The position numbers were made by a program, and so were the translations under genes. Below, piece by piece: positions 1 to 5,949 of a stretch of 13,461 nucleotides of DNA; position 1 is the stretch's first letter; each line of letters opens with the position of its first letter. The notes beneath the pieces are model-generated. The model ran no database searches. It had not been told where the DNA came from and worked only from the letters and a program-made list of their open reading frames with translations. Source of the DNA: an uncultured beta proteobacterium (GTDB lineage: Bacteria; Pseudomonadota; Gammaproteobacteria; Burkholderiales; Burkholderiaceae); assembly GCA_903938955.1 (NCBI GenBank), contig CAJAFJ010000086.1:1-13461 (forward strand). Direction: 5' to 3'.

Positions 1-137
1 ACCGAGCCAGCCGGGTTATTGCCTTCCAGTTTGCCCAAAATCACGTTGCCGCGCGCTGCATTTTCAGGTTCGCCGATGCGCTGGAGCCTCACTAAAGGGG
101 TTTTTCCGATGGAATCTTCTATTGTTGGGTATTTCAT
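1..137 (-). CDS. cysM: Cysteine synthase B (CysM), N-terminal part, cut by window edge
   Basis: Pyridoxal-phosphate enzyme that makes cysteine (or S-sulfocysteine from thiosulfate) from O-acetylserine in the cytoplasm. Reading leftward from the ATG at 137-135, 46 residues are visible. They begin MKYPTIEDSIGKTPLVRLQR and end KLEGNNPAGSV, the classic start of the CysK/CysM fold. The window edge falls just before the expected PLP-binding lysine (family motif NPAGSVKDR), so that residue cannot be checked. EGNNPAGSV is more like CysM than CysK. The ATG is preceded by GGGG only about 2 bases upstream, a poor ribosome site. The gene diverges from the tRNA-Leu, with 39 bases between start codon and tRNA, so their control regions must be close or shared. 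It is probably chromosomal backbone flanking the accessory region. Confidence 0.9.
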   Translation of the reverse strand, partial: MKYPTIEDSIGKTPLVRLQRIGEPENAARGNVILGKLEGNNPAGS

Positions 138-157
138 ACCCCATACTGTGCCATAAT
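129..157 (+). promoter_or_regulatory. Candidate tRNA promoter
   Basis: A CATAAT hexamer at 152-157 is one mismatch from a sigma-70 -10 box. It would place a transcription start near 164, about 13 bases before the tRNA. The -35 at 129-134 (GTATTT) is poor and lies inside the first codons of the divergent cysM gene. The -10 is plausible and the -35 is weak. Confidence 0.3.
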
Positions 158-176
158 TTAGCTCTTCACAGAATCC

Positions 177-261
177 GCCCGGGTGGTGAAATTGGTAGAC
201 TCAGGGGACTCAAAATCCCCCGCCGCAAGGCGTGCCGGTTCGAGTCCGGCCCCGGGCACCA
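177..261 (+). tRNA. tRNA-Leu (anticodon CAA)
   Basis: Decodes UUG leucine codons. The acceptor stem GCCCGGG (177-183) pairs exactly with CCCGGGC (251-257), followed by discriminator A258 and an encoded CCA (259-261). The anticodon stem GGGGA/TCCCC encloses loop CTCAAAA, giving anticodon CAA at 211-213. A long variable arm (CGCCGCAAGGCG) marks it as class II, as expected for leucine. The T-arm GCCGG-TTCGAGT-CCGGC is complete. The length of 85 bases is normal. It carries its own terminator directly downstream. tRNA 3' ends are common integration sites for islands, and accessory genes begin about 140 bases downstream. Confidence 0.97.
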
Positions 262-265
262 GAAT

Positions 266-301
266 AAGGCCGCAACGTCCACAAGACGTGCGGCCTTTTT
301 T
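266..301 (+). terminator. Rho-independent terminator of tRNA-Leu
   Basis: AAGGCCGC (266-273) pairs with GCGGCCTT (290-297), and ACGT (275-278) pairs with ACGT (286-289). The stem of about 12 bp has one bulged A and a 7-base loop. The second arm ends in a run of T (296-301). It lies 5 bases after the CCA end of the tRNA. Confidence 0.9.
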
Positions 302-402
302 CTTTTCTACTCCCATAAAGACATGAAAATAACAGGTCATCAGGGACGACTTATAAACTCGGTGCACCAGAAAAACTCACTGGAGCGAATCTACTTAGCC
401 TT

Positions 403-702
403 ATGCGCCTGACCTCCACACAAATTTCAGTCATTCGCACGAGCGCAGCCCAGCTTGCAGGAGATGCTGCCCGGGTCTGGTTGTTTGGCTCCCGTGTGCG
501 TGACGATGCAAAGGGGGGCGACGTGGACTTATTGCTGGAGTTGGATGTGCCGGTTGCGGAACCAGCCCAACTCGCTGCCCGTTTGGCCGCGCAGGTGTCA
601 CGTGCCATGTACGGCCGCAAGGTGGATGTGCTGATTAAAGCGCCCAACCTGATGCACTTACCCATTCATTCCATCGCGCTCGCAGAAGGCATTCGTTTAT
701 GA
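403..702 (+). CDS. mntA: MNT-type nucleotidyltransferase antitoxin (MntA-like)
   Basis: Minimal nucleotidyltransferase of the DNA polymerase beta superfamily, 99 residues. The active-site signature is visible: LFGSR at 27-31, then GGDVDLLLELD with the metal-binding pair D40 and D42, and the third aspartate D75 in KVDVLI. In characterised HepT/MntA systems the MNT protein neutralises the HEPN RNase by adding AMP to a tyrosine beside its active site. Here it shares an ATGA overlap (699-702) with a HEPN gene, which points to translational coupling and the same pairing. The start at 403 fits the family N-terminus (MRLT..QI..IR). A GGAG at 382-385 is 17 bases upstream, so the ribosome site is weak. 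A possible -10 (TATAAA, 352-357) precedes it. The antitoxin gene comes first here. The biochemical role is inferred from family and neighbour. Confidence 0.88.
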   Translation: MRLTSTQISVIRTSAAQLAGDAARVWLFGSRVRDDAKGGDVDLLLELDVPVAEPAQLAARLAAQVSRAMYGRKVDVLIKAPNLMHLPIHSIALAEGIRL

Positions 703-1178
703 ACATCACCCCCTCACAGACCGCTCGCCTCGAATTCCTGGCCCGCGTGACAGACAAAGAGTGCCGACACTTGCTGGACACGGATAGCCGTTTATTTGGC
801 AACCTGTTCACCATTGAAGAGGCTCAAAAAATTGAGGCTGACCCGATTCTGGCTGAGCGGTTGGATGCATTTGTGTCACGTTTTGGGCGTCTGCAAGACA
901 CTGTGGGTGACAAACTGCTGCCCATCTTGCTGACGGCTTTGGCCGAAAAGACAGGGCCCGCCATTGACAACCTCGACAAAGCCGAGAAATTTGGATTCAT
1001 TGCGTCTGCCGATGGCTGGATGGAAATGCGCCGCCGTAGAAATCAGATGGTGCATGAATACATTGAAGACTTGGCTGTGCTTGCAAGCGCCCTGCGCAGC
1101 GGACATACTTTTGTACCGATCCTGGTGGCTGCAGCAAGGCGTTGCGTGGAAGAAGCCAGGCGCTTGCTACAGGCATAG
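699..1178 (+). CDS. hepT: HEPN-domain toxin (HepT-like RNase)
   Basis: 159-residue, mostly helical protein with the HEPN ribonuclease signature R114-N-Q-M-V-H119-E-Y121. This matches the R-x4-H-x-Y motif of HepT toxins, including the tyrosine that MntA partners AMPylate. R and H are the expected RNA-cleaving residues. It begins inside the stop codon of the MNT gene (ATGA), the typical arrangement of a two-gene toxin-antitoxin operon. Both key residues and the partner's catalytic aspartates are intact, so the system looks functional by sequence. Its cellular role (tRNA or mRNA cleavage, plasmid or island stabilisation, phage defence) cannot be told from sequence. The gene converges on the L,D-transpeptidase-like gene with 25 bases between stop codons and no clear terminator. 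Confidence 0.87.
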   Translation: MNITPSQTARLEFLARVTDKECRHLLDTDSRLFGNLFTIEEAQKIEADPILAERLDAFVSRFGRLQDTVGDKLLPILLTALAEKTGPAIDNLDKAEKFGFIASADGWMEMRRRRNQMVHEYIEDLAVLASALRSGHTFVPILVAAARRCVEEARRLLQA

Positions 1179-1203
1179 GCCGTATTTTCTGTGAACACAG
1201 CGC

Positions 1204-1638
1204 TCAGGGCTGGCGCTTCGGCTCTGTCCAAGTCGGGCGCGTTTCCCGCATGGAATCCACAATAATCAAATAACGCCCTGACCAGGGCGTTGGACTGCGA
1301 TCTGGTGACAACATCCAGAATGACTCGCCCTCAAGCAGTGCGCGCTCATAGTCTGCATCGAGCAGACCATAGTGGTCAATAAATTGATTGAGACTAGCGG
1401 GGATGCGGATACAGCCTTTGGAATTGGCACGACCCAACCCAACCTGTTTGAGCGCATTGAGGATCAGGTCTGCATAAAGTTGCGCTTCGTCAGCAGGAAC
1501 AGACAACTGCTTATCGACCGAACTGGCATATATCGCGGCCAATTCCAGCGGTGAATCCAGCGCATCGACAGAAAACGGGACCAGCACGACCAACACCGAT
1601 ACAAGCACCTTGCGCACAAAATATCTGGGAAGACGCAT
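1204..1638 (-). pseudogene. Internally deleted L,D-transpeptidase (YkuD-type) remnant
   Basis: Open frame of 144 residues. The N-terminus is a signal peptide (basic start, hydrophobic VLVSVLVVLVPF, likely cut after SVDA at about residue 26). The C-terminal half has NSKGCIRIP with Cys76, matching the [ST]xGCxR nucleophile motif of L,D-transpeptidases, which cross-link peptidoglycan in the periplasm. A YkuD catalytic domain needs well over 100 residues ahead of this Cys, including a conserved HG motif. Only 75 residues precede it here and none is histidine. From memory of Burkholderiales homologues of roughly 270 residues, the start (DSPLELAAIYASSVDKQL) and the end (SLNQFIDHYGLLDADYE to RYLIIVDS) look normal, so the middle appears to be lost in frame around residues 67-72. 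It is probably inactive as a transpeptidase. It could still be a short secreted protein, since no stop or frameshift is present. Confidence 0.65.
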
Positions 1639-1730
1639 AACCGGAACCTATTTGGAGTGAATGGTGTTTGATCGAAATAGGAACATGCCACTGCATTCAA
1701 ATGTCCCTGTATCAAGAATAATGACCGCTG

Positions 1731-1759
1731 CCGGTTGAGGCTTGAGAACAGTCAACCGG
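1731..1759. repeat. 8-bp inverted repeat upstream of groEL
   Basis: CCGGTTGA (1731-1738) and TCAACCGG (1752-1759) are perfect inverted copies separated by 13 bases. No T-tract follows, so it does not look like a terminator. A dimeric regulator site or a leader hairpin is more likely. Additional TCAAC (1777-1781) and GTTGA (1804-1808) half-sites lie downstream. Confidence 0.5.
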
Positions 1760-1768
1760 GCGCCGTTT
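1741..1768 (+). promoter_or_regulatory. Candidate sigma-32 (heat-shock) promoter for groEL
   Basis: CTTGAGA (1741-1747) resembles the sigma-32 -35 element (CTTGAAA). CGCCGTTT (1761-1768), 13 bases further, resembles the -10 consensus CCCCATNT with two mismatches. The spacing is in the accepted range. The -35 lies in the loop of the inverted repeat at 1731-1759, so a bound repressor would block it. The leader to groEL would be about 100 bases. The match is partial. Confidence 0.3.
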
Positions 1769-1876
1769 GAAGCGACTCAACCCGTCCGCACAACGTCGAT
1801 GCAGTTGAGATTTCGCATCCATGCCATAGCGTGTACCACCTAGGATTTGTACCTGTCTTTCAAGAAGGTACGGTCC

Positions 1877-3511
1877 ATGCAAGCCAAACAACTCCTATTT
1901 CATGATGACGCCCGCGCCAAGATTTGGCGTGGCGTGGATGCGTTGGCAGAGGCTGTCAAAGTTACTTTAGGGCCGCGCGGGCGGACCGTTATTTTGGAGC
2001 GCGAATTCGGGCCGCCCCAGATAGTACATTCCGGCGTGCTGGTCGCCAAGTCGATTGAACTCGAAGACCGGTTTGAAAACATGGGCGCCCAATTGCTGCG
2101 CGAGGTGGCTGCGCGCACCAGTGAGATGGCGGGCGACGGCACCACCACGGCGACGGTGCTGGCCCACGGCATGATTCAGGAAGGCTTGCGTTACCTGGCC
2201 GGTGGCATGAACCCGATGGACCTGAAACGCGGTATTGAATTGGCCATTGAGACCGTGGTGGCCGAGCTCAAGACCATGGCCCGGCCCTGCACCAGCTCGC
2301 AGGAGATTGCCCATGTGGCCGCCATTTCGGCCAACAACGACCGCTCCATTGGCAACTTGCTGGCCAATGCCATCGACAAAGTAGGACGTGAAGGCGCCAT
2401 ATCGATTGAAGACGGTTCCGGCCTGGTCAGCGTGCTGGAAGTGGTGGAAGGCATGCAGTTTGACCGGGGCTTTCTGTCGCCCTATTTCATCAACAATGCC
2501 GAGCGCCAAAGTGCCGTGCTGGAAGACGCTTCCATTCTGCTGTGCGAGGGCCGCCTGACGTCGCTGAAAGACCTGCTGCCCCTGCTCGAAGACATCGTGA
2601 AGGAAGGTCGCCCGCTGCTGGTCATTGCCGAGGAAGTGGACAATGATTCACTGGCCGCGCTGGTCATCAACACCATTCGTGGCACGCTGCGAACCTGCGC
2701 AGTCAAGGCACCGGGGTTTGGTGAACGGCGCAAGGCCATGGTGCAGGACATTGCCGTGCTGACCGGAGGCACGGTGGTCAGTGATGAAGTGGGACTGACG
2801 CTGGGCAAGGTCAAGTTGTCCGACTTGGGCCGGGCCAGCCGAGTTGAAATCACCAAAGAAAACACCACGCTGATTGGCGGCGCAGGCCAGCCGGCAAAAA
2901 TCAAGGAGCGCATTGCCACGATCCGCAAAGAGCGCGCGTTGGCGACCAGCGATTACGACCGCGAGAAGCTCGATGAGCGTGCGGCCAAGCTGTCCGGCGG
3001 CGTGGCCTTGATCAAGGTCGGGGCCGCCACGGAAACCGAATTGAAGGAGCGCAAACTGCGCGTGGAAGATGCCCTGCACGCCACCCGTGCCGCCGTGGAG
3101 GAAGGCATTGTGCCCGGCGGCGGTGTGGCCTTGTTGCGGGCGCGCCGCGTGCTGGCCGGCATGGTGGGCTGCTCCCTCGATGAAACCTCGGGCATTCGCC
3201 TGGTGGCTCGCGCGCTGGAAGAGCCGCTGCGCCGCATCGTCAGCAACGCGGGCGATGAACCTTCGGTCATTCTGAACCGGGTCGATGAATCGAACGAGGC
3301 GGCTTTTGGCTACAACGCGGCCTCGCGCCTCTACGGCGACCTGCTGCAAATGGGCGTGATCGACCCGGCCAAAGTAACACGACTGGCGCTGCAGAATGCG
3401 GCCTCTATCGCCAGCCTGATTCTGACCACCGACTGCATGATCGCCATTGCACCGAAGCCATCCGGGCCAGCCGGGGCCGTGAGCCCCGACAGCAACACCC
3501 CCATGTTTTGA
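1877..3511 (+). CDS. groEL: GroEL-family chaperonin paralogue with altered ATPase site
   Basis: 60-kDa chaperonin of 544 residues, co-linear with E. coli GroEL. It normally forms a double ring that folds proteins with GroES and ATP. Conserved: nucleotide loop TLGP (30-33), GDGTTT (86-91, D87), R197/E386, E461, VEDALHATR with D398, and apical contact residues (SPYF 201-204, LLPLL 233-237, SLAALVIN 258-265). Unusual: K51-D52 of E. coli is H51-S52 here (codon 52 at 2030-2032 is TCC). D52 is one of the two aspartates that drive ATP hydrolysis. The C-terminal GGM tail is replaced by [16 protein letters not shown]. Start: ATG at 1877 follows AAGAAGG (1862-1868) with 8-base spacing and gives the canonical M-x-A-K start. 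An upstream in-frame ATG at 1847 adds 10 unrelated residues. No groES lies alongside. A host-attachment gene follows 27 bases downstream. It is likely a secondary chaperonin, not the housekeeping copy. Confidence 0.95.
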   Translation: MQAKQLLFHDDARAKIWRGVDALAEAVKVTLGPRGRTVILEREFGPPQIVHSGVLVAKSIELEDRFENMGAQLLREVAARTSEMAGDGTTTATVLAHGMIQEGLRYLAGGMNPMDLKRGIELAIETVVAELKTMARPCTSSQEIAHVAAISANNDRSIGNLLANAIDKVGREGAISIEDGSGLVSVLEVVEGMQFDRGFLSPYFINNAERQSAVLEDASILLCEGRLTSLKDLLPLLEDIVKEGRPLLVIAEEVDNDSLAALVINTIRGTLRTCAVKAPGFGERRKAMVQDIAVLTGGTVVSDEVGLTLGKVKLSDLGRASRVEITKENTTLIGGAGQPAKIKERIATIRKERALATSDYDREKLDERAAKLSGGVALIKVGAATETELKERKLRVEDALHATRAAVEEGIVPGGGVALLRARRVLAGMVGCSLDETSGIRLVARALEEPLRRIVSNAGDEPSVILNRVDESNEAAFGYNAASRLYGDLLQMGVIDPAKVTRLALQNAASIASLILTTDCMIAIAPKPSGPAGAVSPDSNTPMF

Positions 3512-3538
3512 CATCCCTTACCAAGAAAGAAGGACGCT

Positions 3539-3997
3539 ATGGAAAAGACCTGGATTTTGATCACCGACGCGCACCGCGCTCGTTGCTTCGAGCGCAAAAC
3601 TGCCGATCATTCATTGCACGAACTGGCTGACTTCGTCCACCCCAAAAACAAACTGGTCAGTGAGGCGGCCGGGGGCGACCTGACGGGTGAAGCGGGCAAG
3701 GGACATGGCCGCACCGGACATGCTGGCACGCAGTTTGAGCCGCATACCGAGGTGCAAGACAAAGAGCGCAACACCTTTGCCCGGGAACTGGCCGACTACC
3801 TCAACACGGGCGTGGCCCAGCAACGCTGCAACGGCTTTGTGATCATTGCCACCAGCCCGATGCTGGGCGATCTCAAACCCCATTTGAGCCCGGCTGCAGA
3901 CAAGGTGCTGAAACGCTGCATTGCAAGCGACCTGACCCACTACACCGGGCCTGAGTTGAAACAACGTGTCGATCTGGCCTTGCAGCTACCGGGCTGA
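3539..3997 (+). CDS. Host attachment family protein (baeRF-like)
   Basis: 152-residue soluble protein starting MEKTWILITDAHRARCFE. This is the hallmark beta-strand start of the 'protein required for attachment to host cells' family, which is related to bacterial/archaeal release-factor-like (baeRF) domains. The middle is a Gly/His-rich linker (about residues 44-70). The C-terminal half (FARELADYLN, then GFVIIATSPMLGDLKPHL) is the typical second part of the fold. No signal peptide or membrane segment is seen. The family name comes from one phenotype; a ribosome- or stress-related role is suggested by the eRF1-like fold but is not established. AGGA at 3531-3534 is 4 bases before the ATG. It lies 27 bases after groEL and is likely co-transcribed. 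Its stop is 7 bases from the convergent ftsH stop. Confidence 0.82.
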   Translation: MEKTWILITDAHRARCFERKTADHSLHELADFVHPKNKLVSEAAGGDLTGEAGKGHGRTGHAGTQFEPHTEVQDKERNTFARELADYLNTGVAQQRCNGFVIIATSPMLGDLKPHLSPAADKVLKRCIASDLTHYTGPELKQRVDLALQLPG

Positions 3998-4004
3998 TCC
4001 AGCC

Positions 4005-5816
4005 TCATTTCAAGTCACGCGCCAAAGCTTGGATGGCCGCTTCATCCAGCGTTTCTTTCTCCAGCAACGCGCGGGCACCGCGTTCCAGCACGTCGCGGTT
4101 GGTCTGCAAAATGTGGGTCGCCTGCGCAAAGCCCGCCATCACCAGGCCGCGCATGGCCTCGTCGATGTGGCGCTGGGTTTCTTGCGACAGGGGCGTGCTG
4201 CGCGGCAAGAGGCTCTCGGGCACCTCCAGCATGTGCGGACGCGGGGCGTCATAAGCCACGTAGCCTAGGTCTTCGTCCATGCCATAGCGTGTGACCATGT
4301 CGCGCGCGATGTCGGTGGCTTTGGCCAGGTCATCGGCGGCGCCGGTAGAGAGCCAGCCGAACACCAGTTTTTCAGCCGCCCGCCCACCCAGTAGCACCGA
4401 TATTTTTTGCTCCAGCTCGGGCCGCGTCATCAGGTAGCGGTCTTCCGTGGGGCGCTGGATGGTGTAGCCCAGCGCGCCAATGCCACGCGGGATGATCGAC
4501 ACCTTGTGCACCGGGTCACTGCCCTTTTGCGCCAAGGCCACCAGGGCGTGGCCCATTTCGTGAAAGGCCACGGCCTCGCGCTCGCGGGTATTGAGCACGC
4601 GGCTGCGTCGCTCCAGACCCGCCACGATGCGCTCCACCGCCGCGGTGAAATCAGGCATCGTCACCTGATCAGCCTGGCGCCGGGTGGCCACCAGCGTGGC
4701 CTCGTTGACGAGGTTGGCGAGGTCAGCGCCACTAAAGCCCGGCGTCAGGGCCGCCACGTCTTCCAGTTTCAGCCCGATGTCGAGCTTGACCTTGCGCACA
4801 TGCACTTTCAGGATGTCGGTGCGACCTTTGCGGTCCGGGCGGTCCACCAGCACCTGGCGGTCAAAGCGCCCGGCCCGCAGCAGCGCCGGGTCCAGAATCT
4901 CGGGCCGGTTGGTGGCCGACAGAATGATCAAACCCACTGACGCATCGAAACCATCCATTTCAGACAGCAACTGATTCAGCGTTTGCTCTTTTTCATCATG
5001 ACCGCCCAAGCCGGGAAAGGCGCCACGGGCGCGGCCCAGCGCGTCGAGCTCATCTATGAAGATGATGGCCGGGGCCATCAGGCGCGCCTGCTCAAACAAA
5101 TCGCGCACGCGGGCAGCGCCCACCCCGACAAACATTTCGACGAATTCACTGCCCGAGATCGAGAAAAACGGCACGCCCGCTTCGCCCGCCACGGCTTTGG
5201 CCAGCAGGGTCTTGCCGGTGCCGGGTGGCCCCACCAGCAGCACGCCTTTGGGAATATGGGCGCCGAGTCGCCCGTACGCCTGCGGATGCTGCAGGAAGTC
5301 GACCACCTCTTCCAGTTCGTGGCGGGCTTCATCCACCCCGGCCACGTCGGCAAACGTGATGCCGGTGTTGGTTTGCACATAAATCTTGGCGCGACTTTTG
5401 CCAATCGACAGAAAACCGCCCATGCCCTGCTTGTCGGCAAAGCTGCGGAACACAAAAAACCACAGCCCAAAAAACACCAGCGTCGGCACGATCCACGAGG
5501 CCAGGTCTTTCCATAGCGTGTTCTCCACCACCCGTGTGTAGGGCACCTGGAATTTCTCCAGGCGCGCCGCCAGGTCAGGCTCCACCCGGGCGGCCACCAG
5601 GACCGTCTTTGGCCCCTCCGCTACTTTGAGGCGACCGGTGATGGTGCGGTCGTTCACCGTGACCTCGGCAATGCGCCCCTCGCTCAGGGCTTGCTCAAAC
5701 GCACTGTAGGGCACGACCTCGGCCTGACTCAGGTTCTGCCATAGGTTCTGCAGCCAGATCAGCAGCATGAAAGCCATCAGCCAATACGCAAAATTCCAGG
5801 TTTGTTTCTTGTCCAA
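4005..5816 (-). CDS. ftsH: FtsH-family membrane AAA+ zinc metalloprotease (paralogue)
   Basis: Membrane-anchored protease that pulls out and degrades membrane and unstable cytosolic proteins as a hexamer. Proposed protein is 603 residues. TM1 is about 7-25 ([13 protein letters not shown]), followed by a short periplasmic domain, then TM2 at about 105-123 ([16 protein letters not shown]). Walker A GPPGTGKT is at 196-203, pore loop FVG at 229-231, Walker B IIFIDE at 251-256, arginine-finger region RAGRFDR at about 314-320, zinc motif HEMGH at 419-423 and third ligand near D496 in STGAADD. Start: the frame stays open far upstream into cfa, but the conserved protein begins at TTG 5816-5814 (DKKQTWNF), preceded by GGGGG six bases upstream. 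No in-frame ATG fits before TM1. It is shorter than E. coli FtsH (644) and lacks an extended tail. It is divergent from cfa. Sequence and setting suggest an accessory copy. Confidence 0.94.
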   Translation of the reverse strand: MDKKQTWNFAYWLMAFMLLIWLQNLWQNLSQAEVVPYSAFEQALSEGRIAEVTVNDRTITGRLKVAEGPKTVLVAARVEPDLAARLEKFQVPYTRVVENTLWKDLASWIVPTLVFFGLWFFVFRSFADKQGMGGFLSIGKSRAKIYVQTNTGITFADVAGVDEARHELEEVVDFLQHPQAYGRLGAHIPKGVLLVGPPGTGKTLLAKAVAGEAGVPFFSISGSEFVEMFVGVGAARVRDLFEQARLMAPAIIFIDELDALGRARGAFPGLGGHDEKEQTLNQLLSEMDGFDASVGLIILSATNRPEILDPALLRAGRFDRQVLVDRPDRKGRTDILKVHVRKVKLDIGLKLEDVAALTPGFSGADLANLVNEATLVATRRQADQVTMPDFTAAVERIVAGLERRSRVLNTREREAVAFHEMGHALVALAQKGSDPVHKVSIIPRGIGALGYTIQRPTEDRYLMTRPELEQKISVLLGGRAAEKLVFGWLSTGAADDLAKATDIARDMVTRYGMDEDLGYVAYDAPRPHMLEVPESLLPRSTPLSQETQRHIDEAMRGLVMAGFAQATHILQTNRDVLERGARALLEKETLDEAAIQALARDLK

Positions 5817-5949
5817 TTCAATCCCCCAACAGCCCCCGTCAGAAGCCCTCAGGCTACGCCCCGCAAACGTGGCCGGCGTGAGAATTCTCAAACGGGCCGC
5901 TGGTGCCCGCTCTAGCATCCAGATGCCACACGACCCAAGGGGATGAACC
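5817..5949. promoter_or_regulatory. Divergent ftsH/cfa control region with 12-bp palindrome
   Basis: 133 bases separate the ftsH TTG from the cfa ATG, so both promoters must lie here or inside the genes. A perfect 12-bp palindrome, TGAGAATTCTCA, lies at 5879-5890, roughly central, and is a candidate operator for a dimeric regulator. No convincing sigma-70 or sigma-32 promoter could be picked on either strand. AGGGGA at 5938-5943 is a good ribosome site for cfa. Confidence 0.4.

Larger units (their letters stand above)
1639..1876. other. Intergenic region between the L,D-transpeptidase remnant and groEL
   Basis: About 240 bases without a convincing gene. It is flanked by genes transcribed outward and so must hold both promoters. 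Visible content: a loose inverted repeat CCTATTT/AAATAGG (1647-1653, 1675-1681), the strong inverted repeat at 1731-1759 with a possible sigma-32 promoter, further TCAAC/GTTGA half-sites near 1777 and 1804, and a 17-base match to the neighbouring ftsH at 1818-1834. No CIRCE element (TTAGCACTC-N9-GAGTGCTAA) was found, so HrcA control is not supported. Confidence 0.5.

Noticed and set aside
158..367. Minus-strand 69-residue frame containing GAGLEPARLAAGDFESPEST
   Set aside because: It is antisense to the tRNA-Leu; this peptide is a well-known mis-annotation arising from tRNA-Leu genes.
361..372. GCACCAGAA copy near the tRNA, considered as an attachment-site remnant
   Set aside because: Nine bases are too few, and no integrase or longer repeat supports it.
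122..412. Plus-strand 96-residue frame across the tRNA
   Set aside because: It reads through tRNA-Leu and its terminator, and no protein-like features are present.
1647..1681. CCTATTT/AAATAGG inverted repeat
   Set aside because: Seven bases with a 21-base spacer in an AT-richer stretch is weak; noted only as intergenic content.
2648..3514. Minus-strand 288-residue frame opposite groEL
   Set aside because: Low-complexity Gln/His/Arg-rich shadow of a GC-rich gene; the opposite strand encodes an intact GroEL.
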